Below, in pieces: positions 34,921 to 41,173 of a DNA stretch of 64,000 bases. A program made the translations under genes and the position numbers. Each line of letters opens with the position of its first letter. Within the stretch, counting starts at the first letter, position 1. Source of the DNA: Paracoccus saliphilus (GTDB taxonomy: Bacteria > Pseudomonadota > Alphaproteobacteria > Rhodobacterales > Rhodobacteraceae); assembly GCA_003255745.1 (NCBI GenBank), contig QKYL01000001.1, positions 62,001 to 126,000 on the forward strand, read 5' to 3'. Below the pieces are notes generated by a model that saw nothing but the letters and a program-made list of their open reading frames with translations, did no database searches and had not been told where the DNA came from.

Positions 34921-34984
34921 TTGTGCCTCCCTCTTGCTGGTGATCTGACTGTAGCTGTCGGTGAACGCTTTGTATGCTGCGGAG

Positions 34985-35003
34985 TTTCACCTTTCAAGTG
35001 AAA
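34985..35003 (-). promoter_or_regulatory. Palindrome upstream of the GNAT pair
   Basis: TTTCAC-N7-GTGAAA, perfect 6-bp arms, is 65 bases before the start of the 78-residue gene. It is a plausible operator for autoregulation of the two-gene unit. No promoter boxes could be fixed with confidence. Confidence 0.4.
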
Positions 35004-35163
35004 GTATGTCACACCCGCTCAGGTGCAACAGCCCTGTAACGCGGATTTTAGCAACATAATCTAGGCCTTCATGGACATCCGATGACTACTAACTTTTCCG
35101 TCAGAGACGATGCAACGCGCGGCGCGGCCTTCTGTCGCCATAGAGGCTTGAAAAGACCGGCGT

Positions 35164-35250
35164 CTAGCCACCGATTGCGAAGACCGCAATCGCGACGCCG
35201 TTGAGGTAGGTGGCCAGCAGCTTGGTCTGTTCGTTACGAATCAAGGTCAT
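35164..35250 (-). CDS. 28-residue small protein (truncated membrane peptide family)
   Basis: A short frame overlapping the end of the preceding RHH gene by 17 bases. Its product has a charged front (MTLIRNEQTKLL) and a hydrophobic end (YLNGVAIAVFAIGG). It looks like the first part of small, longer phage/alphaproteobacterial membrane peptides with an NE-x-K-L-x-A-x-x-LN motif, cut short here. An 8-bp inverted repeat at 35172-35192 lies within it. Confidence 0.4.
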   Translation of the reverse strand: MTLIRNEQTKLLATYLNGVAIAVFAIGG

Positions 35251-35650
35251 GGTGCTCAGGTTCGCCAAACATTTCATCCCAAGGCTCAGCCGGCTCTAAG
35301 TCAACCTCAAGCCTCAGTGCAGCGTTGCGGTGCTGCATGATCAAGCGATTACCATCCAAGCTGAGATCGACCTCTGCACCCCGCTGGCTGAAGCGATCCA
35401 TGAGCTGTTTGATCCTGTAAGGTCTGTGTCTTGTTGGGGTGGCGTTGAGAAGGCCCGATAGCTTCATGACTTCCTCAAACAGCTCGCCTGCTTTGAGCGG
35501 CGCTGACGGATAATGCTCCTCCAGCGTAGCCACAATCTCGGCGTTCATGCTTCTGCCGCTCGACTCAGCCGCTGCTTTAATACGGTCTCTCAGGTCCACG
35601 GGCATACGAAAGTTGACTTGAACCTGTTCGCTAACTGGTGGCTTCGCCAT
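35234..35650 (-). CDS. Arc/Mnt-type ribbon-helix-helix repressor, divergent
   Basis: A 138-residue protein with an Arc-family RHH domain at residues about 8-50 (VQVNFRMPVDLRDRIKAAAESSGRSMNAEIVATLEEH) followed by a C-terminal domain of unknown fold. The start at 35650 is set by AAGGAGAGGG just upstream. It is divergent from a second RHH gene over a 92-bp region carrying three palindromic sites. The arrangement equals that of mnt in phage P22 immI. Confidence 0.8.
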   Translation of the reverse strand: MAKPPVSEQVQVNFRMPVDLRDRIKAAAESSGRSMNAEIVATLEEHYPSAPLKAGELFEEVMKLSGLLNATPTRHRPYRIKQLMDRFSQRGAEVDLSLDGNRLIMQHRNAALRLEVDLEPAEPWDEMFGEPEHHDLDS

Positions 35651-35667
35651 AGCCCTCTCCTTTTTAT

Positions 35668-35729
35668 AGCACATTGCTTGAAATCGCGCTTGACGCAATA
35701 CCAAGCATAGTGCTTTATAGCATTGTGCT
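35668..35729. promoter_or_regulatory. Three AGCA-N3-TGCT operators between divergent RHH genes
   Basis: Perfect palindromes AGCACATTGCT (35668-35678), AGCATAGTGCT (35704-35714) and AGCATTGTGCT (35719-35729), each followed by T, fill the space between the two RHH genes. A rightward promoter TTGACG (35690-35695) with TTTATA (35714-35719) is overlapped by the second and third sites. This fits repression by one or both RHH proteins. Confidence 0.65.
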
Positions 35730-35742
35730 TAAGGAGGTGACC

Positions 35743-35955
35743 ATGCGGATGATCCAGAGCAGAGCGCAGGGCGAGACGGTGCAAACTGCAATCCGTATGC
35801 CGAAGCGGCTGCGCGACCAAATCAAGACCGAAGCTGATCGCCTTGGGCGTTCAATTAATACTCACGTAGTGATGACAATGCGTGAGGCTCTTGAGGCAAC
35901 GGGGGACGATCTTGCCGGACAGACCCCCGCTGCCAAGAGCGAAAACGCTGCCTGA
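35743..35955 (+). CDS. Arc-like ribbon-helix-helix protein
   Basis: A 70-residue protein with the Arc strand-helix-helix (VQTAIRMPKRLRDQIKTEADRLGRSINTHVVMTMREAL), the size of phage Arc plus a short tail. AAGGAGGTGA lies four bases before the ATG at 35743. It sits 46 bp before the antirepressor gene on the same strand, the arc-ant order of phage P22. Confidence 0.82.
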   Translation: MRMIQSRAQGETVQTAIRMPKRLRDQIKTEADRLGRSINTHVVMTMREALEATGDDLAGQTPAAKSENAA

Positions 35956-36001
35956 CAGAGCAGCATTTCCTGACACGCTGACCACTTGAAAGGACATCAG
36001 C

Positions 36002-36754
36002 ATGAATATCGAACAGCATAATGCACCAGTGCCCATGATGCTAGAGGGCATTGCTAAGATGACGATGGGGACGCGGGATGTGGCGGACTTGCTGGGAGTC
36101 CGCGCAGACAGCGTAAAGCGCACCGTCGAACGGCTCATGAAAAAGGGTGCAATCGGTGAACCACCGTTGGTGGGATACCTCGACAGCCTTGGACGTAAGG
36201 CGAGGGAATACCGTTTGGAAAAGCGCGACAGCTTTGTGGTGGTCGCGCAGCTATCCCCTGAGTTCACTGCGCGCTTGGTGGATAGGTGGCAGGAACTGGA
36301 GGGCATCGTGGCAAACGGGTCACCTGCCGCTATCGACGTGCGCAACCCCGGCCAACTTGCCCTGATCGCAAGTCAACTGATCGAGGTGACGCAGGAACAG
36401 GCCAAGCAGATCGAGGCCATGCAAGAGACGGTGCAGGCGCATGACCGCCTGTGCGAGGCCGAGGGCAGCCTGTGCATTACAGACGCGGCCAAGACCTTGG
36501 GCATCCGTCGTAAGGACATGTTCGACTGGCTGCACACCCAAGGCTGGATCTTCAAGCGCGGCGAGTCCGATGACTGGGTCGCCTATGCGCCCCGGCTGGC
36601 GTCAGGTGTGATGGAGCATCGCGTGACGACCTACACTCGCCCGGATGGCACGGAGAAGGTGGTGACCCAGGCGCGCGTGACGCCGAAGGGCCTCTCCACA
36701 CTCGCAAAGCTGATCTTCCCGACCGTTACTCTGATCGAAGGAGGTGCAGCATGA
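36002..36754 (+). CDS. Rha/KilAC-type phage antirepressor
   Basis: A 250-residue protein with an N-terminal Rha-like domain (MTMGTRDVADLLGVRADSVKRTVERLMKKGAI, VVVAQLSPEFTARLVDRWQELE) and a C-terminal KilAC/ANT domain (SLCITDAAKTLGIRRKDMFDWLHTQGWIFKRG, RVTPKGLSTLAKL). Such proteins disarm prophage repressors. Downstream of an Arc-like gene it would be controlled by Arc-type repression. The next gene starts in an ATGA overlap. Confidence 0.88.
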   Translation: MNIEQHNAPVPMMLEGIAKMTMGTRDVADLLGVRADSVKRTVERLMKKGAIGEPPLVGYLDSLGRKAREYRLEKRDSFVVVAQLSPEFTARLVDRWQELEGIVANGSPAAIDVRNPGQLALIASQLIEVTQEQAKQIEAMQETVQAHDRLCEAEGSLCITDAAKTLGIRRKDMFDWLHTQGWIFKRGESDDWVAYAPRLASGVMEHRVTTYTRPDGTEKVVTQARVTPKGLSTLAKLIFPTVTLIEGGAA

Positions 36755-37068
36755 ACCGTAGTCATCCCGGCAGCGCCGCCGTGAAAGCCGAGACGCCAGT
36801 CATGCGGCTGTACCGTGAATGGGACGCAGCCCGAGCTTCGTGGCAGGCGGCAGTCGAGGGACAGCTGGCCGACGAAGAGAGCAACCGCTGGTGCGAGACC
36901 GTTGCGCGCATGGCCGACGACGTGCTCGACGCGCCCTCACAGTCGCCGATGGACTTCATCTGCAAGCTCATGGCGCAAACATTCCACGGCGACCATGAGA
37001 TCAGCTCCTGTCCTCGCGGTGATGAGCTTTGGACCGAGGCGCGTGCGATTATGGGAGGTGCGGCATGA
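36751..37068 (+). CDS. Hypothetical phage protein
   Basis: A 105-residue helical protein not recognised. Front half RLYREWDAARASWQAAVEG and later CETVARMADDVLDAP look like a helical bundle. It overlaps the antirepressor stop and the next start (ATGA at both), so it belongs to one transcript leading to the integrase. Confidence 0.6.
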   Translation: MNRSHPGSAAVKAETPVMRLYREWDAARASWQAAVEGQLADEESNRWCETVARMADDVLDAPSQSPMDFICKLMAQTFHGDHEISSCPRGDELWTEARAIMGGAA

Positions 37069-37283
37069 TTGGGTCGGAGCACTTGGAGAGCGTGAGCGTT
37101 GAGATCTGCCGAGTCGAAGAGCTGATGGCGGCTCTCGAACTGGCCACCGACAGCTTGCAGCGCGGCGAAAGCACTGTCGAGGTACTGGCCTATGATGCCA
37201 CGATGGGCATCGTGAACGCCCTCAAGGTTCAGGTGGTGAAAGCGCGCGACACCCTTGAAGCCTTGTTCCCCGAGGCCGCGTAA
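37065..37283 (+). CDS. Hypothetical phage protein
   Basis: A 72-residue protein (ICRVEELMAALELATDSL, EVLAYDATMGIVNALKVQVVKARDTLEAL) that appears fully helical and possibly coiled coil. No family recognised. Start at ATG 37065 within the previous stop; end overlaps the next start by one base. Confidence 0.6.
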   Translation: MIGSEHLESVSVEICRVEELMAALELATDSLQRGESTVEVLAYDATMGIVNALKVQVVKARDTLEALFPEAA

Positions 37284-37525
37284 TGAAGCGCCGCGCGGTA
37301 TATGGTGATCGTCCTCCGGCCTATCCCTCCAAGGAGGAACTGGCAGCTGAACTCTGCTTCAGCGAAAGCACGGTGGACAGCTATGTTTCGCGCGGCCTCT
37401 TGCCCAAGCCCCGCCGCATCGGAGGTTCGGTGCGCTGGTGCTGGGCGGAGGTCGAGGCGCATCTGGCATATGGTGACCAGATGCCGTCCAGCCCGTTCAT
37501 GGAGGCGCTGCGGCATGCCACCTAA
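37283..37525 (+). CDS. AlpA/excisionase-like helix-turn-helix protein
   Basis: An 80-residue protein with a MerR-like winged helix (PSKEELAAELCFSESTVDSYVSRGLLPKPRRIGGSVRWCWAEVEAHLA) of the kind used by AlpA regulators and excisionases. It overlaps the integrase start by 11 bases, so it is most likely the recombination directionality factor of the element. Confidence 0.78.
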   Translation: MKRRAVYGDRPPAYPSKEELAAELCFSESTVDSYVSRGLLPKPRRIGGSVRWCWAEVEAHLAYGDQMPSSPFMEALRHAT

Positions 37526-38549
37526 CATCAGCCTGCCTCGGGGCGTGCATCGCGTCCGGTCACGGGGCAGGGACTACTACTACTTCCAGATGGGGCGCGG
37601 AACGGCACATGCTGGTCCGCGCCTCAAGCTACCTGATGATCCCCGCACACCCGAGTTCTGGGCAGCGATCCGACAGCTGCAGGGGGCACCTGTCCCAACC
37701 GATACGATCGGTGCTCTCATAGACGCCTATATCGCCGCGTGGCCGGGGCTTCGCCGCAAGCTGACCCCAAGCACCCAAGACTACTACAGGCGCTATCTGG
37801 AGGTCATACGCGGCCTGTGGGGCAATCTGCCAGCGGAGGATCTGCGGCCCGCTGATGTTGAGGCGCTGATGGACAAGATCGGAGCTGAGAAGCCGGGCAG
37901 GGCGAACAATATCCTCTATGCCCTGCGCAGCATGACCTCATGGGCACGTGGCCCGCGCGGCCTTCTGAGCAGCGACCCCACTCACGGCGTCAGCACCTTC
38001 AAGTCAAATGAAGGGCACAAGCCTTGGACGGCCGACCAATTAGCGTTTGCAGAGCAAAACCTCACGGGGATGCTGCGCCGCGCGTTCTTCCTGGCACGCT
38101 ACACGGGGCAGAGAGCCAGCGACATCATCCGACTGGGCTGGACTGACGTGGACGGCGACACGATCAGCCTGCGGCAGAAAAAGACGGGTGTGCAGCCCGT
38201 GTGCCCGATTTTCCCTGAACTGGAGCGTGAGATGGCAACCTGGGAGAAGCGCCCCGGTCCTTTCCTGCTGCAGGACAAGGGAAAGAACACGGGGAAGGTC
38301 GTCACCACGAATCAGCTTTGGAAGGTGTTCGATGCGACGCGGGAGGCTCACCCGGAACTGAAGGATGCCGTCTGGCACGGGCTGAGAGCCAACGCGGTCA
38401 TCAGGCTGCGGCAGGACGGAATGAGCGCCCTGCAGATCAGCGCGACGATCGGCATGTCGGTCGAAATGGTCGAGAGATACAGCCGTCACCAAGATCGGAA
38501 AGCGGCTGCAAAGGCGGTGTTGAGGGAATACCGCGAACGCAAACTGTAA
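37515..38549 (+). CDS. Tyrosine-family phage integrase
   Basis: A 344-residue site-specific recombinase. The N-terminal core-binding domain spans about 70-160. The catalytic domain shows Arg in GQRASDI, Lys in RQKKTG, the HGLRAN box and the nucleophile Tyr in MVERYSRHQ. The second box His is not obvious (IGMSVEMV), a variation seen in alphaproteobacterial integrases. The gene ends 63 bases before the attR core and convergent to ssrA, its target gene. Confidence 0.93.
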   Translation: MPPNISLPRGVHRVRSRGRDYYYFQMGRGTAHAGPRLKLPDDPRTPEFWAAIRQLQGAPVPTDTIGALIDAYIAAWPGLRRKLTPSTQDYYRRYLEVIRGLWGNLPAEDLRPADVEALMDKIGAEKPGRANNILYALRSMTSWARGPRGLLSSDPTHGVSTFKSNEGHKPWTADQLAFAEQNLTGMLRRAFFLARYTGQRASDIIRLGWTDVDGDTISLRQKKTGVQPVCPIFPELEREMATWEKRPGPFLLQDKGKNTGKVVTTNQLWKVFDATREAHPELKDAVWHGLRANAVIRLRQDGMSALQISATIGMSVEMVERYSRHQDRKAAAKAVLREYRERKL

Positions 38550-38580
38550 AACGCTGGAAATCTGGACACCAGAACATCAG
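38542..38580. repeat. Right arm-type repeats
   Basis: AACTGTAAAAC (38542-38552, overlapping the integrase stop) and ACCAGAACATCAG (38568-38580, one mismatch) match the two motifs at the left end. They lie between the integrase gene and the attR core. Confidence 0.5.
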
Positions 38581-38612
38581 CGAAATCAACATGCTAAGGA
38601 GCAGAAAATGAA

Positions 38613-38622
38613 GTGCAGGATT
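38613..38622. repeat. Putative attR core (GTGCAGGATT)
   Basis: Second copy of the 10-mer, 63 bases beyond the integrase stop and at the 3' end of the tmRNA coding piece. On this side the tmRNA sequence is intact, as expected when an element restores the 3' end of its target gene. Confidence 0.6.
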
Positions 38623-38928
38623 CTGTTGCCAGGCTCCTGCGGGCCCCGCCTTACGCTGCTAGGCGCAAGGGCTTAGGTTTCGATTACTCGAACTGCTTAC
38701 GCAGCCAGAGCAACCGGAGCACGGTTGTCGTTGGCAACTGTACAATTTGCACCGATATCGGTGGTAGCTCACCGAGACAAAGCAAACCCCTTTAGACGTT
38801 CGTCGATCCTGTTTCGGCCCCAATGTCCCCCAACGAGGGTGATCTGGTGGAGCCGCCGGGTACCGCCCCCGGGTCCGATCCGCTTATTACGAGCGCGTTT
38901 ATGTCCATAGTCCGGATTGCTCCGGACA
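38613..38928 (-). ncRNA. ssrA: tmRNA, two-piece circularly permuted (alpha type)
   Basis: tmRNA rescues stalled ribosomes and adds a degradation tag. On the minus strand the acceptor piece comes first, ending in GGCGGCTCCACCA (CCA at about 38845-38847). A spacer of about 23 bases follows, then the coding piece begins with GGGGCCGAAACAGGATCGAC at 38821. The tag frame at 38735-38697 reads ANDNRAPVALAA then stop. This permuted order is the alphaproteobacterial form. The 3' end of the coding piece holds the element's attR core. Mature ends are approximate. Confidence 0.93.
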
Positions 38929-38933
38929 CCCCA

Positions 38934-38962
38934 GATATAGGACAGCCAGCGCCCGCGTGCAA
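38934..38962 (-). promoter_or_regulatory. Promoter of ssrA
   Basis: On the minus strand, TTGCAC (38962-38957) and TATATC (38939-38934) are separated by exactly 17 bases, a sigma-70-type promoter. Transcription would start around 38928, just before the acceptor piece. Confidence 0.7.
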
Positions 38963-39034
38963 GACGCGGCCGAAATGGAACCTGCCGCGGGGCGACGGGT
39001 TGGGCGGGAACACCATGCCAAGAAGGAGACTTCC

Positions 39035-39292
39035 ATGATCCTGCGTTCCCTTGCCACCCTGGGCCTGATCCTGTCGCCCGTGATTGCGACTGCCCAGGAT
39101 ATGCCGCCCGCCGATGCGCTGCCGCTGTCCGAGATCCTGGCCAAGGCAGAGGCCGACCTGGGCGGCGATCTGGGTCATTTTTCGGAAATCGAGTGGGACG
39201 ACGACGGCTATTACGAGGTCGAATACCAAAATGCCGAAGATCGCGAGGTATCATTGCGCCTAGACCCCATGACGGGCGAGGCGATGGATTGA
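39035..39292 (+). CDS. Small secreted PepSY-domain protein
   Basis: An 85-residue protein with a Sec signal peptide (MILRSLATLGLILSPVIATA, cut before QDMPP) and a mature PepSY_2-like domain (FSEIEWDDDGYYEVEYQNAEDREVSLRLDPMTGE). It is expected in the periplasm. PepSY proteins may inhibit proteases or bind membranes; the exact role is unknown. Shares no operon with ssrA, which runs the other way. Confidence 0.85.
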   Translation: MILRSLATLGLILSPVIATAQDMPPADALPLSEILAKAEADLGGDLGHFSEIEWDDDGYYEVEYQNAEDREVSLRLDPMTGEAMD

Positions 39293-39301
39293 TGTAAAGT
39301 A

Positions 39302-39328
39302 GGGCGGCCGCAGTGGGCCGCCCTTTTT
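39302..39328 (+). terminator. Intrinsic terminator between PepSY gene and ask
   Basis: An 8-bp stem GGGCGGCC / GGCCGCCC with a 6-base loop followed by TTTTT, ten bases after the PepSY stop. The inverted repeat also precedes the end of the leftward ectoine operon and could act both ways. Confidence 0.85.
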
Positions 39329-39344
39329 CCTTGCGGGCTGCCCC

Positions 39345-40772
39345 TCAGGCAGCCTTGGGAAGCGCCTCGGCCTGGCCTTCGACCAGCGCCCCATGCAGCG
39401 CCTTGATGGAGGCGGCCAGCGCCTCGCGTTCGACGATGAACTGCACCTCCACGGGGCGTGATCCCTGCGCGGCACCGATCGCCTCCAGCCCCGCTGCGGC
39501 CAGCGCGCCCAAGCCCCGCGACAGCACCGAAAGGCCAGTCAGGTCACGCCCGACAGCCGCCGCCATCGCCACCGCCCGCGACGACACGCAGGCCGAGGCG
39601 TAACGCTCGTTCAGATCCTTTTCCACGCGCCGCAGCACCTTGAGGCTGCTGTCCACGTAATGGGTGATCGTGTTGGCGTTCGAGACCTTGCTGACGATCC
39701 GCACCCGGTGCCGTGTCAGCACCTCCAGGATAAATGCATCATAACCCTTGGCGCCGACCATGTCCTGTTCGAACAGTTCCAGGGCAAAGAGGTCCAGTCC
39801 CGTGACGATCTCGACCGCGGGACGTGTGGCGGGCTGGTCGTCGATCAGCGTGCCAGGATCATGCGGCTCAAAGGCGTTGGTCACGCGCAGGGGCACCCCG
39901 GACTGGCGCAGCGTCTTGGCGGCCTTGGGATGGATCGCCTCCATCCCGAGGTTCGACAGCTGGTCCGCCACATCGAAATTCGTGCGCCCCAACTTGCGGA
40001 CCGCATCCGCGCCGACCAGATTGGGGTCGGCCGATGACAGGTGGAATTCCTTGTGGATGATCGCTTCGCGTGCACCGGTCAGGGCCGCCAGGCGCGAGAA
40101 TGTGACCTCGGAATAGCCCCGGTCAAATTCGCGCATCAAGCCTTCGCGGCACTGGGCATATCCGGTGACGATGGGCATTTCCGTCTGCGGATCAATGTCC
40201 TGCATGGCACGCTGGATGCGCTGGTCCAGCGAGACCTCGCCATCGTCGCGCCAGCCTGACAGGTCGACGAAGCGCGCCGAAATGCCGGCCCGCTGCAGCA
40301 TCAGCGCCGTGACAAAGGCGGAATGCGCCTCGCCCAGACCCGACAGCAGCTCCCGCGTCTGCAGCATGTGTTCAGACAGGCGGAAATGTCCGTGTGAACA
40401 CAGCCGCTGCAGGTCGATCAGGCAGTTCCGCGCGCCGATCAGGCGGTCGCGCACAAAGCCGTCGGCCTGTTCCACGTCACCCGGATGATCCAGCACGACC
40501 CGGTGCGCCGCGATCATCGCGTCGCTGGCGCGGTCCAAGGCGGCCAGCCAGCCGTGATCCTCCTCACGGCTGGCAAAGGCTGCATAGACACCCGGCTCGC
40601 CGGATTTCTTGTGCTCCAGCAGAAGGTTGGTGATGCCGCCAAAGGCCGAGACAACAAAAATCCGGCCATAGGGGCGTGCGGGATCGGACACCAGCAGCGT
40701 GTCGCGCAGCTCATGGACCCGCGACATCGAGGTGCCGCCGATCTTTTCGACGGTATGGGTCGCGTGGGTCAT
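39345..40772 (-). CDS. ask: Aspartate kinase of the ectoine type
   Basis: Ask_ect phosphorylates aspartate to feed aspartate semialdehyde into ectoine synthesis and is a paralog less sensitive to feedback control. The 475-residue product starts with KIGGTSMS, the kinase loop, has FVVSAFGG, SSADPNLVGADAV, and two short ACT-like regions near the C terminus. It is the last gene of the ectABC-ask operon, three bases after ectC, which is what defines it as the ectoine form. Confidence 0.92.
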   Translation of the reverse strand: MTHATHTVEKIGGTSMSRVHELRDTLLVSDPARPYGRIFVVSAFGGITNLLLEHKKSGEPGVYAAFASREEDHGWLAALDRASDAMIAAHRVVLDHPGDVEQADGFVRDRLIGARNCLIDLQRLCSHGHFRLSEHMLQTRELLSGLGEAHSAFVTALMLQRAGISARFVDLSGWRDDGEVSLDQRIQRAMQDIDPQTEMPIVTGYAQCREGLMREFDRGYSEVTFSRLAALTGAREAIIHKEFHLSSADPNLVGADAVRKLGRTNFDVADQLSNLGMEAIHPKAAKTLRQSGVPLRVTNAFEPHDPGTLIDDQPATRPAVEIVTGLDLFALELFEQDMVGAKGYDAFILEVLTRHRVRIVSKVSNANTITHYVDSSLKVLRRVEKDLNERYASACVSSRAVAMAAAVGRDLTGLSVLSRGLGALAAAGLEAIGAAQGSRPVEVQFIVEREALAASIKALHGALVEGQAEALPKAA

Positions 40773-40775
40773 GGC

Positions 40776-41168
40776 TCAGGCCGTCTCGGTGGCAGGGGCA
40801 TAGCTGCCGTCGTCGCGATGCACCTCGGTCCCGGTGACCGGCGGGTTGAAGCAGCAGGCCATGACCAGCGTCTCGTCCGCGCGCAGCGTGTGCCGGTCGT
40901 GCTGGTCCAGTGCATACATCACGCCCGGCGTGATCTGGTGCGTCTCGCCGGTTTCCAGATCGGTGATCGATCCGGTCCCCGAGATGCAATAGACGCTTTC
41001 GAAGTGGTGCTTGTAGTGGAACGTATGTTCCGAATTCGCCGCCAGCGTGGTGATGTGGAAGGAAAATCCCATCCCGTCATCGGCCAGCAGCATCCGAACC
41101 GAATTCCAATGCTGGTCCGACACCGAGCGGTCGGTGTCCTGAAGGTCGTAGAAGTTGCGAACGATCAT
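40776..41168 (-). CDS. ectC: L-ectoine synthase
   Basis: EctC cyclises N-gamma-acetyl-diaminobutyrate to ectoine, a compatible solute against osmotic stress. The 130-residue cupin starts MIVRNFYDLQDTDR and shows GFSFHITTLAANSEHTFHYKHHFESVYCISG and GVMYALDQHDRHTLRADE, as in the family, with the iron-binding residues. It lies between ectB and ask with five-base gaps. Confidence 0.95.
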   Translation of the reverse strand: MIVRNFYDLQDTDRSVSDQHWNSVRMLLADDGMGFSFHITTLAANSEHTFHYKHHFESVYCISGTGSITDLETGETHQITPGVMYALDQHDRHTLRADETLVMACCFNPPVTGTEVHRDDGSYAPATETA

Positions 41169-41173
41169 AGCTG

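Larger units (their letters stand above)
20664..38622. mobile_element. Integrated 18-kb prophage-like element at the 3' end of ssrA
   Basis: The element is bounded by a 10-bp direct repeat and carries an integrase gene ending next to its right end. It has a head/packaging block (portal, protease-capsid fusion, connectors, terminase), a tail tube pair and a tape measure, a regulatory block on the right, and a DNA-binding gene with phased palindromes on the left. No tail tip, receptor-binding, holin or endolysin gene can be recognised, and the total is about half the size of a normal siphovirus. Gene order is also unusual, with terminase after the connector genes. Whether it is decayed, a satellite or domesticated is open. 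Confidence 0.85.

Noticed and set aside
35172-35192. Perfect 8-bp inverted repeat CGATTGCG / CGCAATCG that could be a terminator
   Set aside because: It lies inside the 28-residue small frame, where both arms code for hydrophobic residues, and no T run follows; it may be a coding coincidence.
20811-38549. Gene transfer agent cluster of the RcGTA type
   Set aside because: Alphaproteobacterial GTA clusters begin with terminase and portal and carry tail tip genes and no integrase. This element has an integrase, att-like repeats, an antirepressor and a different order.
38820-38950. tRNA gene as the integration site
   Set aside because: The T-arm-like sequence with GGCGGCTCCACCA is the acceptor piece of tmRNA; no anticodon arm is present.
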